In this document: piece after piece, positions 10,538 to 18,894 of the stretch
Layout: every line of letters starts with the position of its first letter
Numbering within the stretch: position 1 is the first letter of the stretch
DNA from: Flavobacterium turcicum
Lineage (GTDB): Bacteria; Bacteroidota; Bacteroidia; Flavobacteriales; Flavobacteriaceae
Direction: 5' to 3'
DNA: 64,000 nt
Assembly (NCBI RefSeq): GCF_011365745.1
Contig: NZ_JAAOBY010000002.1
Location: 558,001 to 622,000, forward strand
Notes under the pieces: generated by a model
Told to the model about the DNA's origin: nothing
What the model saw: the letters and a program-made list of their open reading frames with translations, nothing else
The model's database searches: none
Made by a program: the position numbers and the translations under genes

Positions 10538-11488
10538 ATGCAAAACATTCCTAGTGTTGACTTGCGTGATTTCCTGTCGGATGACCCGGCACGTAAACAA
10601 AAATTTGTAAATGAAATCGGAAGTGCATTTGAAGACATTGGCTTCGTAGCACTCAAAGGGCATTTTTTAAATGATCAGTTAGTTGAAGAATTGTATGGTG
10701 AAATTAGAAATTTTTTCGCCCTACCATTAGAAACCAAACGCAGTTATGAAATTCCTGGAATTGGCGGACAAAGAGGTTATGTTTCTTTTGGAACAGAACA
10801 CGCCAAAGGCAGAAAAGAAGGAGATTTGAAAGAGTTTTGGCATTTTGGACAGTATGTGTCTCAAGATTCGAAATATGCTTCAGAATATCCTGAAAATGTT
10901 GAAGTAAAAGAATTACCTCGTTTTAACGTGGTAGGAAAAGAAGCCTACCAAATGTTAGAAAAAACAGGTGTTTTTGTATTAAGAGCATTAGCATTGCGAT
11001 TAGGATTAGATGAATTTTATTTTGACAATTATGCCAAAGATGGAAATTCGATCCTAAGACCTATTCATTACCCACCAATTACATCAGAACCTGAAAACGC
11101 TATTAGAGCTGCTGCTCATGGTGACATCAACTTGATTACGCTGTTGATGGGTGCTCAAGGAAAAGGGTTGCAAGTGCAAAACCACAACGGAGAATGGATT
11201 GACGCTATTGCGGAGCCAGACGAGTTGGTTATTAATGTAGGTGACATGTTATCACGTCATACCAACAACAAATTGAAATCGACTATTCATCAAGTGGTAA
11301 ATCCGCCACGTGAATTATGGGGAACTTCTCGTTACTCTATTCCGTTTTTTATGCACCCAGTGAGCGATATGCCATTGAATTGCTTAGAAAACTGCATCGA
11401 TGCTGAAAATCCAAAACAATTTGAAGACATCACCGCAGGTGACTATCTTTATGAGCGTTTGGTTGATTTAGGATTGATCAAAAAATAA
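10538..11488 (+). CDS. Isopenicillin N synthase-family Fe(II)/2-oxoglutarate dioxygenase
   Basis: A 316-residue cytosolic double-stranded beta-helix oxygenase. The facial triad is visible as His194 and Asp196 in AAHGDINLITLL and His251 in STIHQVV. The co-substrate Arg265 lies in SRYSIPFF. The N-terminal DIOX_N region (PSVDLRDFLSDDPARKQKF, then DIGFVALKGH) is typical. The substrate is unknown. In flavobacteria such proteins are common and are not tied to beta-lactam synthesis. It is monocistronic, ending at a terminator at 11511. Confidence 0.85.
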   Translation: MQNIPSVDLRDFLSDDPARKQKFVNEIGSAFEDIGFVALKGHFLNDQLVEELYGEIRNFFALPLETKRSYEIPGIGGQRGYVSFGTEHAKGRKEGDLKEFWHFGQYVSQDSKYASEYPENVEVKELPRFNVVGKEAYQMLEKTGVFVLRALALRLGLDEFYFDNYAKDGNSILRPIHYPPITSEPENAIRAAAHGDINLITLLMGAQGKGLQVQNHNGEWIDAIAEPDELVINVGDMLSRHTNNKLKSTIHQVVNPPRELWGTSRYSIPFFMHPVSDMPLNCLENCIDAENPKQFEDITAGDYLYERLVDLGLIKK

Positions 11489-11510
11489 ATTTTAATTCAA
11501 TAGTTCAAGA

Positions 11511-11545
11511 AAGACATCGAGTTCGCTTGATGTCTTTTTGTTTTT
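11511..11545 (+). terminator. Intrinsic terminator after the oxygenase gene
   Basis: AAGACATC pairs with GATGTCTT around a 10-base loop and is followed by TTTTTGTTTTT. It lies 22 bp past the stop at 11488. Confidence 0.85.
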
Positions 11546-11555
11546 CCTAGAATTG

Positions 11556-12028
11556 GATCGCGGATAACGCTGATTTTACAATGATTTACACTGATATTTG
11601 AATTTATGAGTAGTATTTTACATCAAGAATTAACAAGGTCAATTATAAAAATATTCTTTGACGTTTACAATGAGTTAGGATATGGTTTTCTGGAAAGAGT
11701 ATATCAGAATGCATTATATTTTGAGCTGAAAGCCAATGGTTTTCATGTTGAAGCTCAAAAAAAAATCAAAGTATATTATAAAGAAATTGAAGTTGGTGAT
11801 TACTATGCTGATATTATCGTAAATGACTTAGTAATATTAGAGTTAAAAGCTCAAGAGTATATAGTCGAAGCAAATGAATTTCAACTAATCAATTATTTAA
11901 AAGCGACAAATTGTGAAGTTGGACTACTTTTAAACTTTGGTAAAAAACCAGAATTTATTAGAAAAGTATATCAAAATAATAGAAAATAAAATCCGCGTAA
12001 ATCCGTATTATCCGTATTATCCGCGTTC
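11556..12028. mobile_element. GxxExxY gene bracketed by imperfect inverted repeats
   Basis: The left end (from 11559) begins CGCGGATAACGCTGATTTTA and continues with TGATTTACACTGAT. The reverse complement of the right end (12028 back to 11991) begins GAACGCGGATAATACGGATA and continues with ATACGGATTTACGCGGAT. Both ends are runs of 9-10-bp GGATTTA/GGATAA-like units in inverted orientation, with only the 127-aa gene between them. The block sits exactly between the oxygenase terminator and the next gene. It looks like a compact inserted unit. No transposase is present and no target duplication was identified. Confidence 0.5.
11606..11989 (+). CDS. GxxExxY family protein (PD-(D/E)XK-like)
   Basis: A 127-residue protein with the defining motif GFLERVY (Gly27, Glu30, Tyr33). 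Its fold core has Asp69 in YYADIIV and Glu79-x-Lys81 in VILELKAQEY, which matches a PD-(D/E)XK nuclease active site. The family is known from many bacterial genomes, and its role is not established. A nuclease activity is an inference. The gene is the only content of a block bounded by inverted repeats, and it has no operon partners. Confidence 0.85.
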   Translation: MSSILHQELTRSIIKIFFDVYNELGYGFLERVYQNALYFELKANGFHVEAQKKIKVYYKEIEVGDYYADIIVNDLVILELKAQEYIVEANEFQLINYLKATNCEVGLLLNFGKKPEFIRKVYQNNRK

Positions 12029-12042
12029 AAAATCATAAAGCC

Positions 12043-12372
12043 ATGGACTTACAAGACCAATTAAAAAACCTATTCCCTGATCACGAACCCTTGCCAGAAG
12101 AGGTTGTTGTACCTGAACCTCACGAATTATACGTTCAAAAAGAGCCAATGATTTGTAAATTTGAAAAACGTAAAGGAAAAGCAACCACCATCATTGAAGG
12201 TTATGAAGGAACGGATGAAGATTTTAAAATTCTAGCCAAAGAAATTAAAACTAAACTGAGCGTGGGCGGTACTTTCAAAGACGATTCGATTATTATTCAA
12301 GGAGATTACCGAGATAAAATAATGGAAATATTAAAACTAAAAGGATTCAAAGTAAAACGTGTTGGAGGATGA
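12043..12372 (+). CDS. eIF1/SUI1-family translation factor (YciH-like)
   Basis: A 109-residue basic protein. The first 30 residues are acidic and flexible. The SUI1 fold follows, visible from CKFEKRKGKATTIIEGYEG through LAKEIKTKLSVGGTFKDDSI and IIQGDYRDKIMEILKLKGFK. Bacterial relatives resemble eukaryotic initiation factor eIF1 and may influence start-site fidelity. The ATG at 12043 lies 14 bp beyond the right inverted repeat of the GxxExxY block, so its own promoter may have been displaced by that block. Confidence 0.9.
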   Translation: MDLQDQLKNLFPDHEPLPEEVVVPEPHELYVQKEPMICKFEKRKGKATTIIEGYEGTDEDFKILAKEIKTKLSVGGTFKDDSIIIQGDYRDKIMEILKLKGFKVKRVGG

Positions 12373-12454
12373 CAGTGAGCTGTTTGCAGTCTTAGTAAAT
12401 AGTCTCAGTTTTAATATTCACTTGAGCAACTTTAAACCTTAAACAAAAAAAATA

Positions 12455-13327
12455 ATGATACAATCATCAGAATTAATATTAAATCCAGACGGTAGCGTTT
12501 ACCATTTGAATTTAAAACCCGAAAATATTGCGCACGATATCATCTTTGTAGGTGATCAAAATCGTGTGGAGAAAATCACTCAATTTTTCGATAGTATTGA
12601 ATTTTCGACTCAAAAAAGAGAATTTAAAACCCAAACCGGAATTTTTAAAGGGAAGCGTATTACCGTGATGTCTACTGGAATCGGTCCTGATAATATTGAC
12701 ATCGTAATCAACGAGCTTGATGCTTTGGTAAACATTGACCTTGAAACGCGTAAGCCAAAAGAAAATTTAACTTCCTTGAACATCATTCGTATCGGAACTT
12801 CGGGTTCTTTGCAGGCTGATATTCCTGTGGATAGTTTTGTATTGTCGAAATTTGGATTGGGATTAGACAACATGCTTCGCTCCTATTTAATTGACGAAGT
12901 TTCAAATCTGCAAATAGAAGATGCTTTCGTTCAACATACTAATTGGGATCTCAGAAAAGGAAAACCATACGTAATTGCTTGTTCTGAAAAATTAGAAAAA
13001 GTAATTGAAAGTGACCAAATGCACAAAGGAATCACAGCAACTGCTGGAGGTTTTTATGGTCCACAAGGACGCGTTCTCCGTTTGAACATTCAAGACGAAG
13101 CTTTGAATTCAAAAATGGATAATTTTAAATTTGGTGACAACCAAATTACAAATTTAGAAATGGAAACCGCTGCAATTTATGGGCTTTCAGCACTTTTAGG
13201 ACACCAAGCCTTGTCATTAAACGCCATCATTGCCAATCGTGCATCTGGAACTTTTAGCGAAGATCCTTATAAAGCGGTAGATGCCTTAATTGCGTATACG
13301 CTGGATAAACTGGCCGCAGGAATCTAA
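12455..13327 (+). CDS. Nucleoside phosphorylase (PNP/UDP family)
   Basis: A 290-residue protein of the purine/uridine phosphorylase superfamily, which cleaves nucleosides with phosphate for base salvage. Supporting motifs are VGDQNRVEKI near the N-terminus (phosphate and ribose site), TGIGPDNIDIVINELDAL, the RIGTSGSLQ glycine turn, and TNLEMETAAIYGLSALLGH, whose Glu pair contacts ribose. Uridine versus purine preference cannot be decided by eye. The preceding 80 bp include a copy of the TTTAAACCTTAAAC filler. Confidence 0.88.
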   Translation: MIQSSELILNPDGSVYHLNLKPENIAHDIIFVGDQNRVEKITQFFDSIEFSTQKREFKTQTGIFKGKRITVMSTGIGPDNIDIVINELDALVNIDLETRKPKENLTSLNIIRIGTSGSLQADIPVDSFVLSKFGLGLDNMLRSYLIDEVSNLQIEDAFVQHTNWDLRKGKPYVIACSEKLEKVIESDQMHKGITATAGGFYGPQGRVLRLNIQDEALNSKMDNFKFGDNQITNLEMETAAIYGLSALLGHQALSLNAIIANRASGTFSEDPYKAVDALIAYTLDKLAAGI

Positions 13328-13347
13328 ATCCAAAATTCTTGATATAC

Positions 13348-13397
13348 ACATTTGTAGTTTTAAAAAACAATTTATTCTTTTTTAAAACTACATTTGT
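13348..13397 (+). terminator. AT-rich hairpin terminator overlapping a candidate promoter
   Basis: ACATTTGTAGTTTTAAAA (13348-13365) pairs with TTTTAAAACTACATTTGT (13380-13397) at 16 of 18 positions and is followed by six T. It would terminate the nucleoside phosphorylase gene. The right arm also contains TACATTTG (13389-13396), an exact TAnnTTTG box 19 bp before the next ATG. Confidence 0.65.
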
Positions 13398-13415
13398 TTT
13401 TTGAACAAACAACGA

Positions 13416-14540
13416 ATGAAAATAATACTTACCGGTGCCACGGGCGTTTTAGGATCGCACGTCATGTATGAAATTCTAGAACTTTTTAGCACTTCTAATC
13501 CTGATGGAAAACTTTTTTTGATAGCTCGAAACAAAGGAAAAAAATCGGCCCACGATCGTATCAAAGAATTACTGACAAGCAGCTACACACCTTCTGTATT
13601 GCTTCAGCAAGGTTTTGAAAAACTTCAAAAATTTATCGAAATCATTGATACAGATTTAGCTGACATTCAAAATACGGTAACCGAAAAAATAAAGGGAGCG
13701 TATTTCATTCACTCGGCAGGTTTGGTCAATTTGTCTACAGACGAATCCCAGCGTGAAAGAATTTTTAACGAAAATACTACGATAACCAAATCTATTTTTG
13801 AACTTTTTCACCCGTTTATTACCAAATTTATTTACATCGGAACAGCATTTTCCTCAGGAAACCGAACAGGAATGATTGATAACAATTTTCATCAATTAAA
13901 TTTTGAGCCAGAGCACCGCAATGCTTACGAAAACGCCAAATTTGCCTCTGAAAATTTCATTGCGACAGCTTGTAAAAAAATAGGTTTGCCTTTTCAAATT
14001 TTGCGTCCCAGCGTTATCGGCGGCAACATGCTTACTCCTGAAAACCCCTATTTTATCTCAAAATACATGGTGTTTTATTTGTTGGCCAAATTTTTCCACT
14101 TTACGTCGCAACGCAAAGGCGACCAAGAAAACGTTAGGTTTATTGTAAATCCCGATACGGTTTTGAATATTATTCCTGTAGACTATGTCTCAAAAGTGAT
14201 TGTTTCAATTTTTCAACGAGACGATATTAAACAGTTAAATATTGTTCACAACAAAAGTTTTAACATGTCTAATGGCTTGAAATTGATAATGAAAGAGGTT
14301 GGTTACTCTAATTTTACTTTAATAGAAAACACAAAAGATTTTACCTATCAAAACACCATTGAAAAACTATATTACGAGAGTATTGGCAAGCATTTGAGTC
14401 CGTATTTTACAACAGCGGCAAACGAGTACGATACCGCAATTCTGAGCCAAATTTTAGAAATTCCGGATTTAGATGACGATGCTTTTACCAACATGATTCG
14501 CTACGCAAAAAATCAGCATTTTAAAGATATAAATGTGTAA
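13416..14540 (+). CDS. NAD(P)-dependent SDR-type reductase/epimerase
   Basis: A 374-residue Rossmann-fold protein beginning MKIILTGATGVLGSHVMYEI. The TGxxGxxG cofactor motif and the long N-terminal domain resemble the extended SDR / male-sterility (thioester-reductase-like) group. The active-site Tyr is probably in RNAYENAKFASE, with IGTAFSSG and FQILRPSVIGG as the following conserved strands. The substrate is unknown. A TTG at 13401 would add five residues. I prefer the ATG at 13416 because it begins at the nucleotide-binding strand. Confidence 0.8.
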   Translation: MKIILTGATGVLGSHVMYEILELFSTSNPDGKLFLIARNKGKKSAHDRIKELLTSSYTPSVLLQQGFEKLQKFIEIIDTDLADIQNTVTEKIKGAYFIHSAGLVNLSTDESQRERIFNENTTITKSIFELFHPFITKFIYIGTAFSSGNRTGMIDNNFHQLNFEPEHRNAYENAKFASENFIATACKKIGLPFQILRPSVIGGNMLTPENPYFISKYMVFYLLAKFFHFTSQRKGDQENVRFIVNPDTVLNIIPVDYVSKVIVSIFQRDDIKQLNIVHNKSFNMSNGLKLIMKEVGYSNFTLIENTKDFTYQNTIEKLYYESIGKHLSPYFTTAANEYDTAILSQILEIPDLDDDAFTNMIRYAKNQHFKDINV

Positions 14541-14544
14541 TTTT

Positions 14545-14653
14545 AGGAGCTATTTCCTGCTATCCGCTGTATTCCCGATAAATAAAAACTACGGCTAAAA
14601 AGCCTTGTTTTTCTAATTCGGGAGATGCCGCTCCTATCAGGGCTAAGGAAATA
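14545..14653 (+). repeat. Interspersed stem-loop repeat, copy 1
   Basis: This copy starts AGGAGCTATTTCCTGCTATC and ends GATGCCGCTCCTATCAGGGC followed by TAAGGAAATAG. The centre folds around CCCGA...TCGGG, an inner AAAAAC...GTTTTT and the tip GGCTAAAAAGCC. CTATTTCCT near the start is also complementary to AGGAAATAG at the end. It lies between the SDR and acetyltransferase genes. Related copies are at 21236-21314 (same strand) and 41780-41859 (opposite strand). Confidence 0.75.
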
Positions 14654-14680
14654 GTGCTAAAGACTTAAAATTAATTTTCT

Positions 14681-15208
14681 ATGGACTTAATTCTAGAAAC
14701 TGACCGATTACTTTTACGAGAAATGAAACTTTCAGATGCCGAAGCCTTGTTCGAAATGGACCGAAATCCAAAAGTACACGAATACCTTTGGAACAATCCA
14801 TTAACAGACGTCAGCGAGGTAAAAAACATCATCAACTCCGTTCAAGAGCAATACAAGCAAAACAAAATTGGACGTTTTGTAATGGTTTTGAAAGAAACTA
14901 ATGAAGTTATTGGCTGGGCCGGATTGAAATTCAATACGGAAATGGTCAATAACAAAATCCATTTTTACGACATTGGTTACCGCTTAGATGAAAAATTCTG
15001 GGGCAAAGGCTACGCCAGTGAAGCTAGTTTTGCGTGGTTGGACTATGGTTTAAAAACTATGAAAATTCCGGTTATGGAAGCGGCAGCACATTCGGATAAC
15101 ATTGCTTCAAACCGAATTTTACAAAAAATCGGCCTACAAATGACCGAAACCTATTTAGAAGACGGTGTTTCTTGGAATTGGTACGAATTAAACAATCCTT
15201 TTTTATAA
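14681..15208 (+). CDS. GNAT-family N-acetyltransferase (RimJ/RimL type)
   Basis: A 175-residue cytosolic acetyltransferase. It starts MDLILETDRLLLREMKLSDA, the signature opening of Acetyltransf_3 members. The acetyl-CoA pyrophosphate loop appears as RLDEKFWGKGYASEAS, followed by the ENDAS-like HSDNIASNRILQKIG. Such enzymes modify protein N-termini or small amines, and the substrate here is unknown. Its TAA overlaps the ATG of the next gene by one base (TAATG), so the two are translationally coupled. Confidence 0.9.
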   Translation: MDLILETDRLLLREMKLSDAEALFEMDRNPKVHEYLWNNPLTDVSEVKNIINSVQEQYKQNKIGRFVMVLKETNEVIGWAGLKFNTEMVNNKIHFYDIGYRLDEKFWGKGYASEASFAWLDYGLKTMKIPVMEAAAHSDNIASNRILQKIGLQMTETYLEDGVSWNWYELNNPFL

Positions 15209-16059
15209 TGAAAACAATAAAAATAGCTGGAGTTCCTGAACATTTCAATTTGCCTTGGCATTTAGCTATTGAAAACGGAGATTTTGAAAACGAAAACATC
15301 GATTTACAATGGACAGATGTTCCTGAGGGAACCGGAAAAATGTGTCAAATGCTACGAGATGGCGAAACTGATATTGCTGTTATCCTTACCGAGGGAATTG
15401 TAAAAGACATCACAGCTGGAAATCCGAGTAAAATAGTACAAGTATATGTTGATAGCCCTTTAATTTGGGGTATTCATGTGGCTGCTAATTCAAGTTTTCA
15501 AACCTTAGCAGATTTAGAAAACGCTAAAGTTGCCATTTCCCGCTTGGGCTCTGGCTCGCAATTGATGGCTTACGTAAACGCTAGTAATCAAAAATGGGAT
15601 ACAACTAATTTACAATTTGAAATTGTAAACACTATCGACGGAGCTGTTGAAGCCTTAACAAACGGAACCGCAGATTACTTTATGTGGGAACGTTTTATGA
15701 CCAAACCACTGGTTGATAAAGGTATTTTCAGACGAGTTGCAGATTGCCCTACTCCTTGGCCGTGCTTTGTAATTGCAGTTCGTGATGGAGTTTTGCTTGA
15801 ACAACCCGAAACTATTTCGAAAGTATTAGAGATCATCAACCAAACTACACAAGAATTCAAAGACATACCAAGCATTGACAAAACCTTGGCTCAAGCCTAC
15901 CATCAAAAAATAGAAGATATTCAAGAATGGTTGCGATTAACACGTTGGTCTCAAAAAGGATTAGAACCTCAAATGTTAAACAAAGTTCAAAATCAACTTT
16001 TTGAACTCGGAATTATTGATAAAAAAGGTACTTTTGAGGACATTGTAAAAACAGTATAG
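15208..16059 (+). CDS. Periplasmic-binding-protein-like domain protein without signal peptide
   Basis: A 283-residue protein with the fold of nitrate/taurine-type ABC substrate-binding proteins (MKTIKIAGVPEHFNLPWHLA, DVPEGTGKMCQMLRDGETDI, and VAISRLGSGSQLMAYVNA). No signal peptide or lipobox is present and no transporter genes are nearby. A cytoplasmic sensor or enzyme role, as in NMT1/THI5-like proteins, is therefore possible. The start at 15208 is chosen because it overlaps the upstream stop. A frame extension to 15172 inside the acetyltransferase gene is unlikely. Confidence 0.8.
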   Translation: MKTIKIAGVPEHFNLPWHLAIENGDFENENIDLQWTDVPEGTGKMCQMLRDGETDIAVILTEGIVKDITAGNPSKIVQVYVDSPLIWGIHVAANSSFQTLADLENAKVAISRLGSGSQLMAYVNASNQKWDTTNLQFEIVNTIDGAVEALTNGTADYFMWERFMTKPLVDKGIFRRVADCPTPWPCFVIAVRDGVLLEQPETISKVLEIINQTTQEFKDIPSIDKTLAQAYHQKIEDIQEWLRLTRWSQKGLEPQMLNKVQNQLFELGIIDKKGTFEDIVKTV

Positions 16060-16080
16060 GGAACTGTTTTTATTGTAACT

Positions 16081-17013
16081 ATGATACAAAAAAAAGAAAT
16101 TAATTTTCAGGGAATTAAACATCGTTTTCAGGTCAAAAAACCTTGGGATGATGTGATCATTTTTGTACTGAATGTATTAATTGCCATTCCTCTTTTTATC
16201 ATTTTGCATCAAAACTTAATCAATCCCAATTGGTTTTTGAACATTGACCGCATAGTGATTTTTATCGTGATGGTTGTGGTAATTCAGCTAATTTTAAGGT
16301 TATTACGTACCATTATCATACTTTGTATTTTTGTTTATCTATTGGCTTTAATTTACGGTTCTACTATTGGCAATTACGGTTTTAACAGCGTTTATGACGA
16401 CTACAACACGATGCTTTATACCATGTCTGATAATCCCTATCCGCAAGATATAATCATTGCAAAATTGTTGCCTTTTCCAAACAAATCTAAAATTGTTAAC
16501 GCCATTGAATACCAAAACCCAAAGATTCGCAATTTTGCAATCATGGCTACGAATGAGCATTTTAAGGGACTAAAAGGCTACTCTGATTACAGAACGATCA
16601 TTCAATGTTTTGCAGTTTTCAAAGAAATCAACAGCCGTTGGAATTATGTAAGTGACCCAAAAGCGCGTGATTATATTGCAACGGCATCAGAATCTTTGCT
16701 TTATTTTTCAGGAGATTGTGACGATCACTCTATTTTAATGGCCGCAAGTATCAAATCTATTGGTGGAACGCCTCGACTGATACACACGACAGGACATATT
16801 TATCCTGAAATTTTAATTGGAACTGAAGCCGATTTAGAAAAAGTCAATTTTTTGATCAAAAATATTCTTTTCCCGAAGGAAAGTGCCAATCAAAAATTAC
16901 ATTATCACGTTGATGAACGCGGACAAATTTGGATGAACTTAGATTATACGGCTCAATATCCGGGTGGACCTTTTTTGTCAGAAGAAATTTTGGGAGCTTT
17001 GACTTTAGATTAA
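16081..17013 (+). CDS. Membrane-anchored transglutaminase-like protein
   Basis: A 310-residue protein. Two or three hydrophobic helices occupy about residues 22-100 (VIIFVLNVLIAIPLFIIL, then IVIFIVMVVVIQLILRLL and IIILCIFVYLLALIYG). A soluble C-terminal domain carries a transglutaminase-like catalytic core: Cys213 in FSGDCDDHSILMAASIKSIG and His239 in TTGHIYPEIL, with an Asp in the later NLDYTAQYPGG. A cysteine-protease or amidase role is possible. It lies 21 bp after the upstream gene on the same strand and is convergent with the histidine kinase gene. Confidence 0.8.
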   Translation: MIQKKEINFQGIKHRFQVKKPWDDVIIFVLNVLIAIPLFIILHQNLINPNWFLNIDRIVIFIVMVVVIQLILRLLRTIIILCIFVYLLALIYGSTIGNYGFNSVYDDYNTMLYTMSDNPYPQDIIIAKLLPFPNKSKIVNAIEYQNPKIRNFAIMATNEHFKGLKGYSDYRTIIQCFAVFKEINSRWNYVSDPKARDYIATASESLLYFSGDCDDHSILMAASIKSIGGTPRLIHTTGHIYPEILIGTEADLEKVNFLIKNILFPKESANQKLHYHVDERGQIWMNLDYTAQYPGGPFLSEEILGALTLD

Positions 17014-17041
17014 AAGTATTTGAAGTTGTTTGAAAAACTTT

Positions 17042-18778
17042 TTAAACCAAATCTACAGAAAAGTAAAAAGTACTACCCAAACCTAATTCACTTTCTACAC
17101 CAATAGTACCATTTTGAGCTTCGATAAATTCTTTACTGATTGCTAAACCCAATCCTGTTCCTGATTTGTGACTGCCAGGAACTTGAAAATACTTATCAAA
17201 AACCTTTGTTTTATAGCGATTGTCAATACCTCGACCGGTATCGATAACTTGAAATATAGCTTTATTGTTCTCTTTTTTGAGATTTACAGTAATACTGCTA
17301 TTTTCAGAGGAATAAGCAACTGCATTGGTTAAAAAATTAATTAGAACCCACGCCGTTTTTTCGCTATCAACTTTTACTGCTGGAATATTAGGTTCTGCAA
17401 CCACATTAAATTGGATTTGCTTTTTATCCGCATGTACTTTTACGGCTTCAATTGCGTACTGAATTATGTCATACGGATTACTATTTTCCATTCGCAATTG
17501 AATATTTCCAGTTTCTAGTTGCGACAGTTCGAGCAATTCGCCAGTAATTTTTAGTAAACGCTGACTGTCTTCTTTAATACCTGATATTAACTGTTTTTGC
17601 TCTGCATTGATGCTGCCCGTTTGTTCTTGTTCTAACAATTGTAAACTTAATTTGATCGATGCAATTGGAGTTTTTAATTCATGCGAAACGGTAGCAATAA
17701 AATTAGTTTTTGCAAAATCCAATTCTTTAAAAGCGGTAATATTTTTCAAAATAATTACATCACCAATCGCAATAATGTGTTCCTCTCCAGTTGGCTGGAT
17801 AGTGATATTCACAATTTCTTTTTCAAAATAACTTTCTTTACCATCAGCAAATATTTTAATCGGAAGTACTTTTTTTGCTGGTTTTTCAATTTCACTTTGA
17901 ACTTCGCTAAGAATTAAATTTCGAAGCAAATCATTGGATAAAGCCAAGGTTGATGCCGATTGACCAATTACATCTTCGCTATGCATTCCCATAATTTTAA
18001 GCGCTTCATCATTGGCAAACAAAACAATTCCTTCTGTATCTAATCCGATAATGGGATCATGTGTTTTGTTGATTAAAGTCTCCAAACGTTTTTTTTCAAA
18101 AGCCAATTTGTGCAAGTCACTGTTACTGTATTCCTCTAGCTTTTGAGCCATCGTATTGAATGACCTTGCCACATCGCCATACTCATTATGATTCATAAAA
18201 TGAACACGTTGCGAGTAATTTTTGTTCGCAATTTCTTTGATGCTTGCTGTTAATTCCTTGATTGGGTTTGCAATATTGTTGGGTAAATTGACAAGCAAAT
18301 TAAAGGCTATCAAAAAACATAATGTTCCGGTAATTGCAATCCAAAAATTTGCTGTTTCGGCGGTTTGCGTTGCTAGATCACTCTTTTGCTTTATGGCAAT
18401 CATGTTGAGTTTCATGAGTTCAAAAATATCCAACCGAATAGTATTCTTTAAAGTGGAATTGTTACTATCCGTTTTCAAAGCGTTGAACTGTTTTTGAATG
18501 CTGTACGTCACAACATCTTCTCCTGCTTCGGTAATATTGAGAATTTGATTTTTGAGATTGGATTCAAAAACTGCAACTGCCGTTTGTTCATCGGTACTTA
18601 TTTTTTCTAATGAAAGTAACATATTTCTCGAAAATTCTAAGGTGTTATAATTGGCCTTCAAAATGTTTTCGGTGTCTTTTTTTATCGAAAAAACATAATA
18701 TGCGCTAACCAAAGAGAGTATAATGATCAGCCCAAATAACAAGCCTACTCCTAAATTTAATTTTGTTTTAATTCTCAT
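17042..18778 (-). CDS. Sensor histidine kinase of the kdp locus (HAMP-PAS-HisKA-HATPase)
   Basis: A 578-residue inner-membrane kinase. A first membrane helix (about 8-30, LGVGLLFGLIIILSLVSAYY) is followed by a roughly 110-residue periplasmic loop, a second helix (FWIAITGTLCFLIAFNLLV), HAMP, and a PAS domain (THDPIIGLDTEGIVLFANDE). The phosphoacceptor is in VSHELKTPIASIK, and the ATP lid has DTGRGID and GTGLGLAISKEF. It has no KdpD or Usp region. That module is the separate protein encoded just upstream. It is likely the kinase half of a split KdpD. Its probable target is the sigma-54 activator at 26564, by inference from position. Confidence 0.88.
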   Translation of the reverse strand: MRIKTKLNLGVGLLFGLIIILSLVSAYYVFSIKKDTENILKANYNTLEFSRNMLLSLEKISTDEQTAVAVFESNLKNQILNITEAGEDVVTYSIQKQFNALKTDSNNSTLKNTIRLDIFELMKLNMIAIKQKSDLATQTAETANFWIAITGTLCFLIAFNLLVNLPNNIANPIKELTASIKEIANKNYSQRVHFMNHNEYGDVARSFNTMAQKLEEYSNSDLHKLAFEKKRLETLINKTHDPIIGLDTEGIVLFANDEALKIMGMHSEDVIGQSASTLALSNDLLRNLILSEVQSEIEKPAKKVLPIKIFADGKESYFEKEIVNITIQPTGEEHIIAIGDVIILKNITAFKELDFAKTNFIATVSHELKTPIASIKLSLQLLEQEQTGSINAEQKQLISGIKEDSQRLLKITGELLELSQLETGNIQLRMENSNPYDIIQYAIEAVKVHADKKQIQFNVVAEPNIPAVKVDSEKTAWVLINFLTNAVAYSSENSSITVNLKKENNKAIFQVIDTGRGIDNRYKTKVFDKYFQVPGSHKSGTGLGLAISKEFIEAQNGTIGVESELGLGSTFYFSVDLV

Positions 18779-18894
18779 ATTTTCGTGGGATGAATTAATA
18801 TGTTCAACCGTACTTTAATTTTTGAAACTTTTACTTGCTAACATAAACAAAGAGCATCTATTTTTTTGCATTTAGCGTTAAAACCTTGATTTAG

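Noticed and set aside
10538..11488. Beta-lactam biosynthesis gene (isopenicillin N synthase)
   Set aside because: Only the oxygenase superfamily fold and metal ligands match, and no peptide synthetase or acyltransferase genes are nearby.
15208..16059. ABC transporter substrate-binding lipoprotein
   Set aside because: It has no signal peptide or lipobox, and there are no permease or ATPase genes in the neighbourhood.
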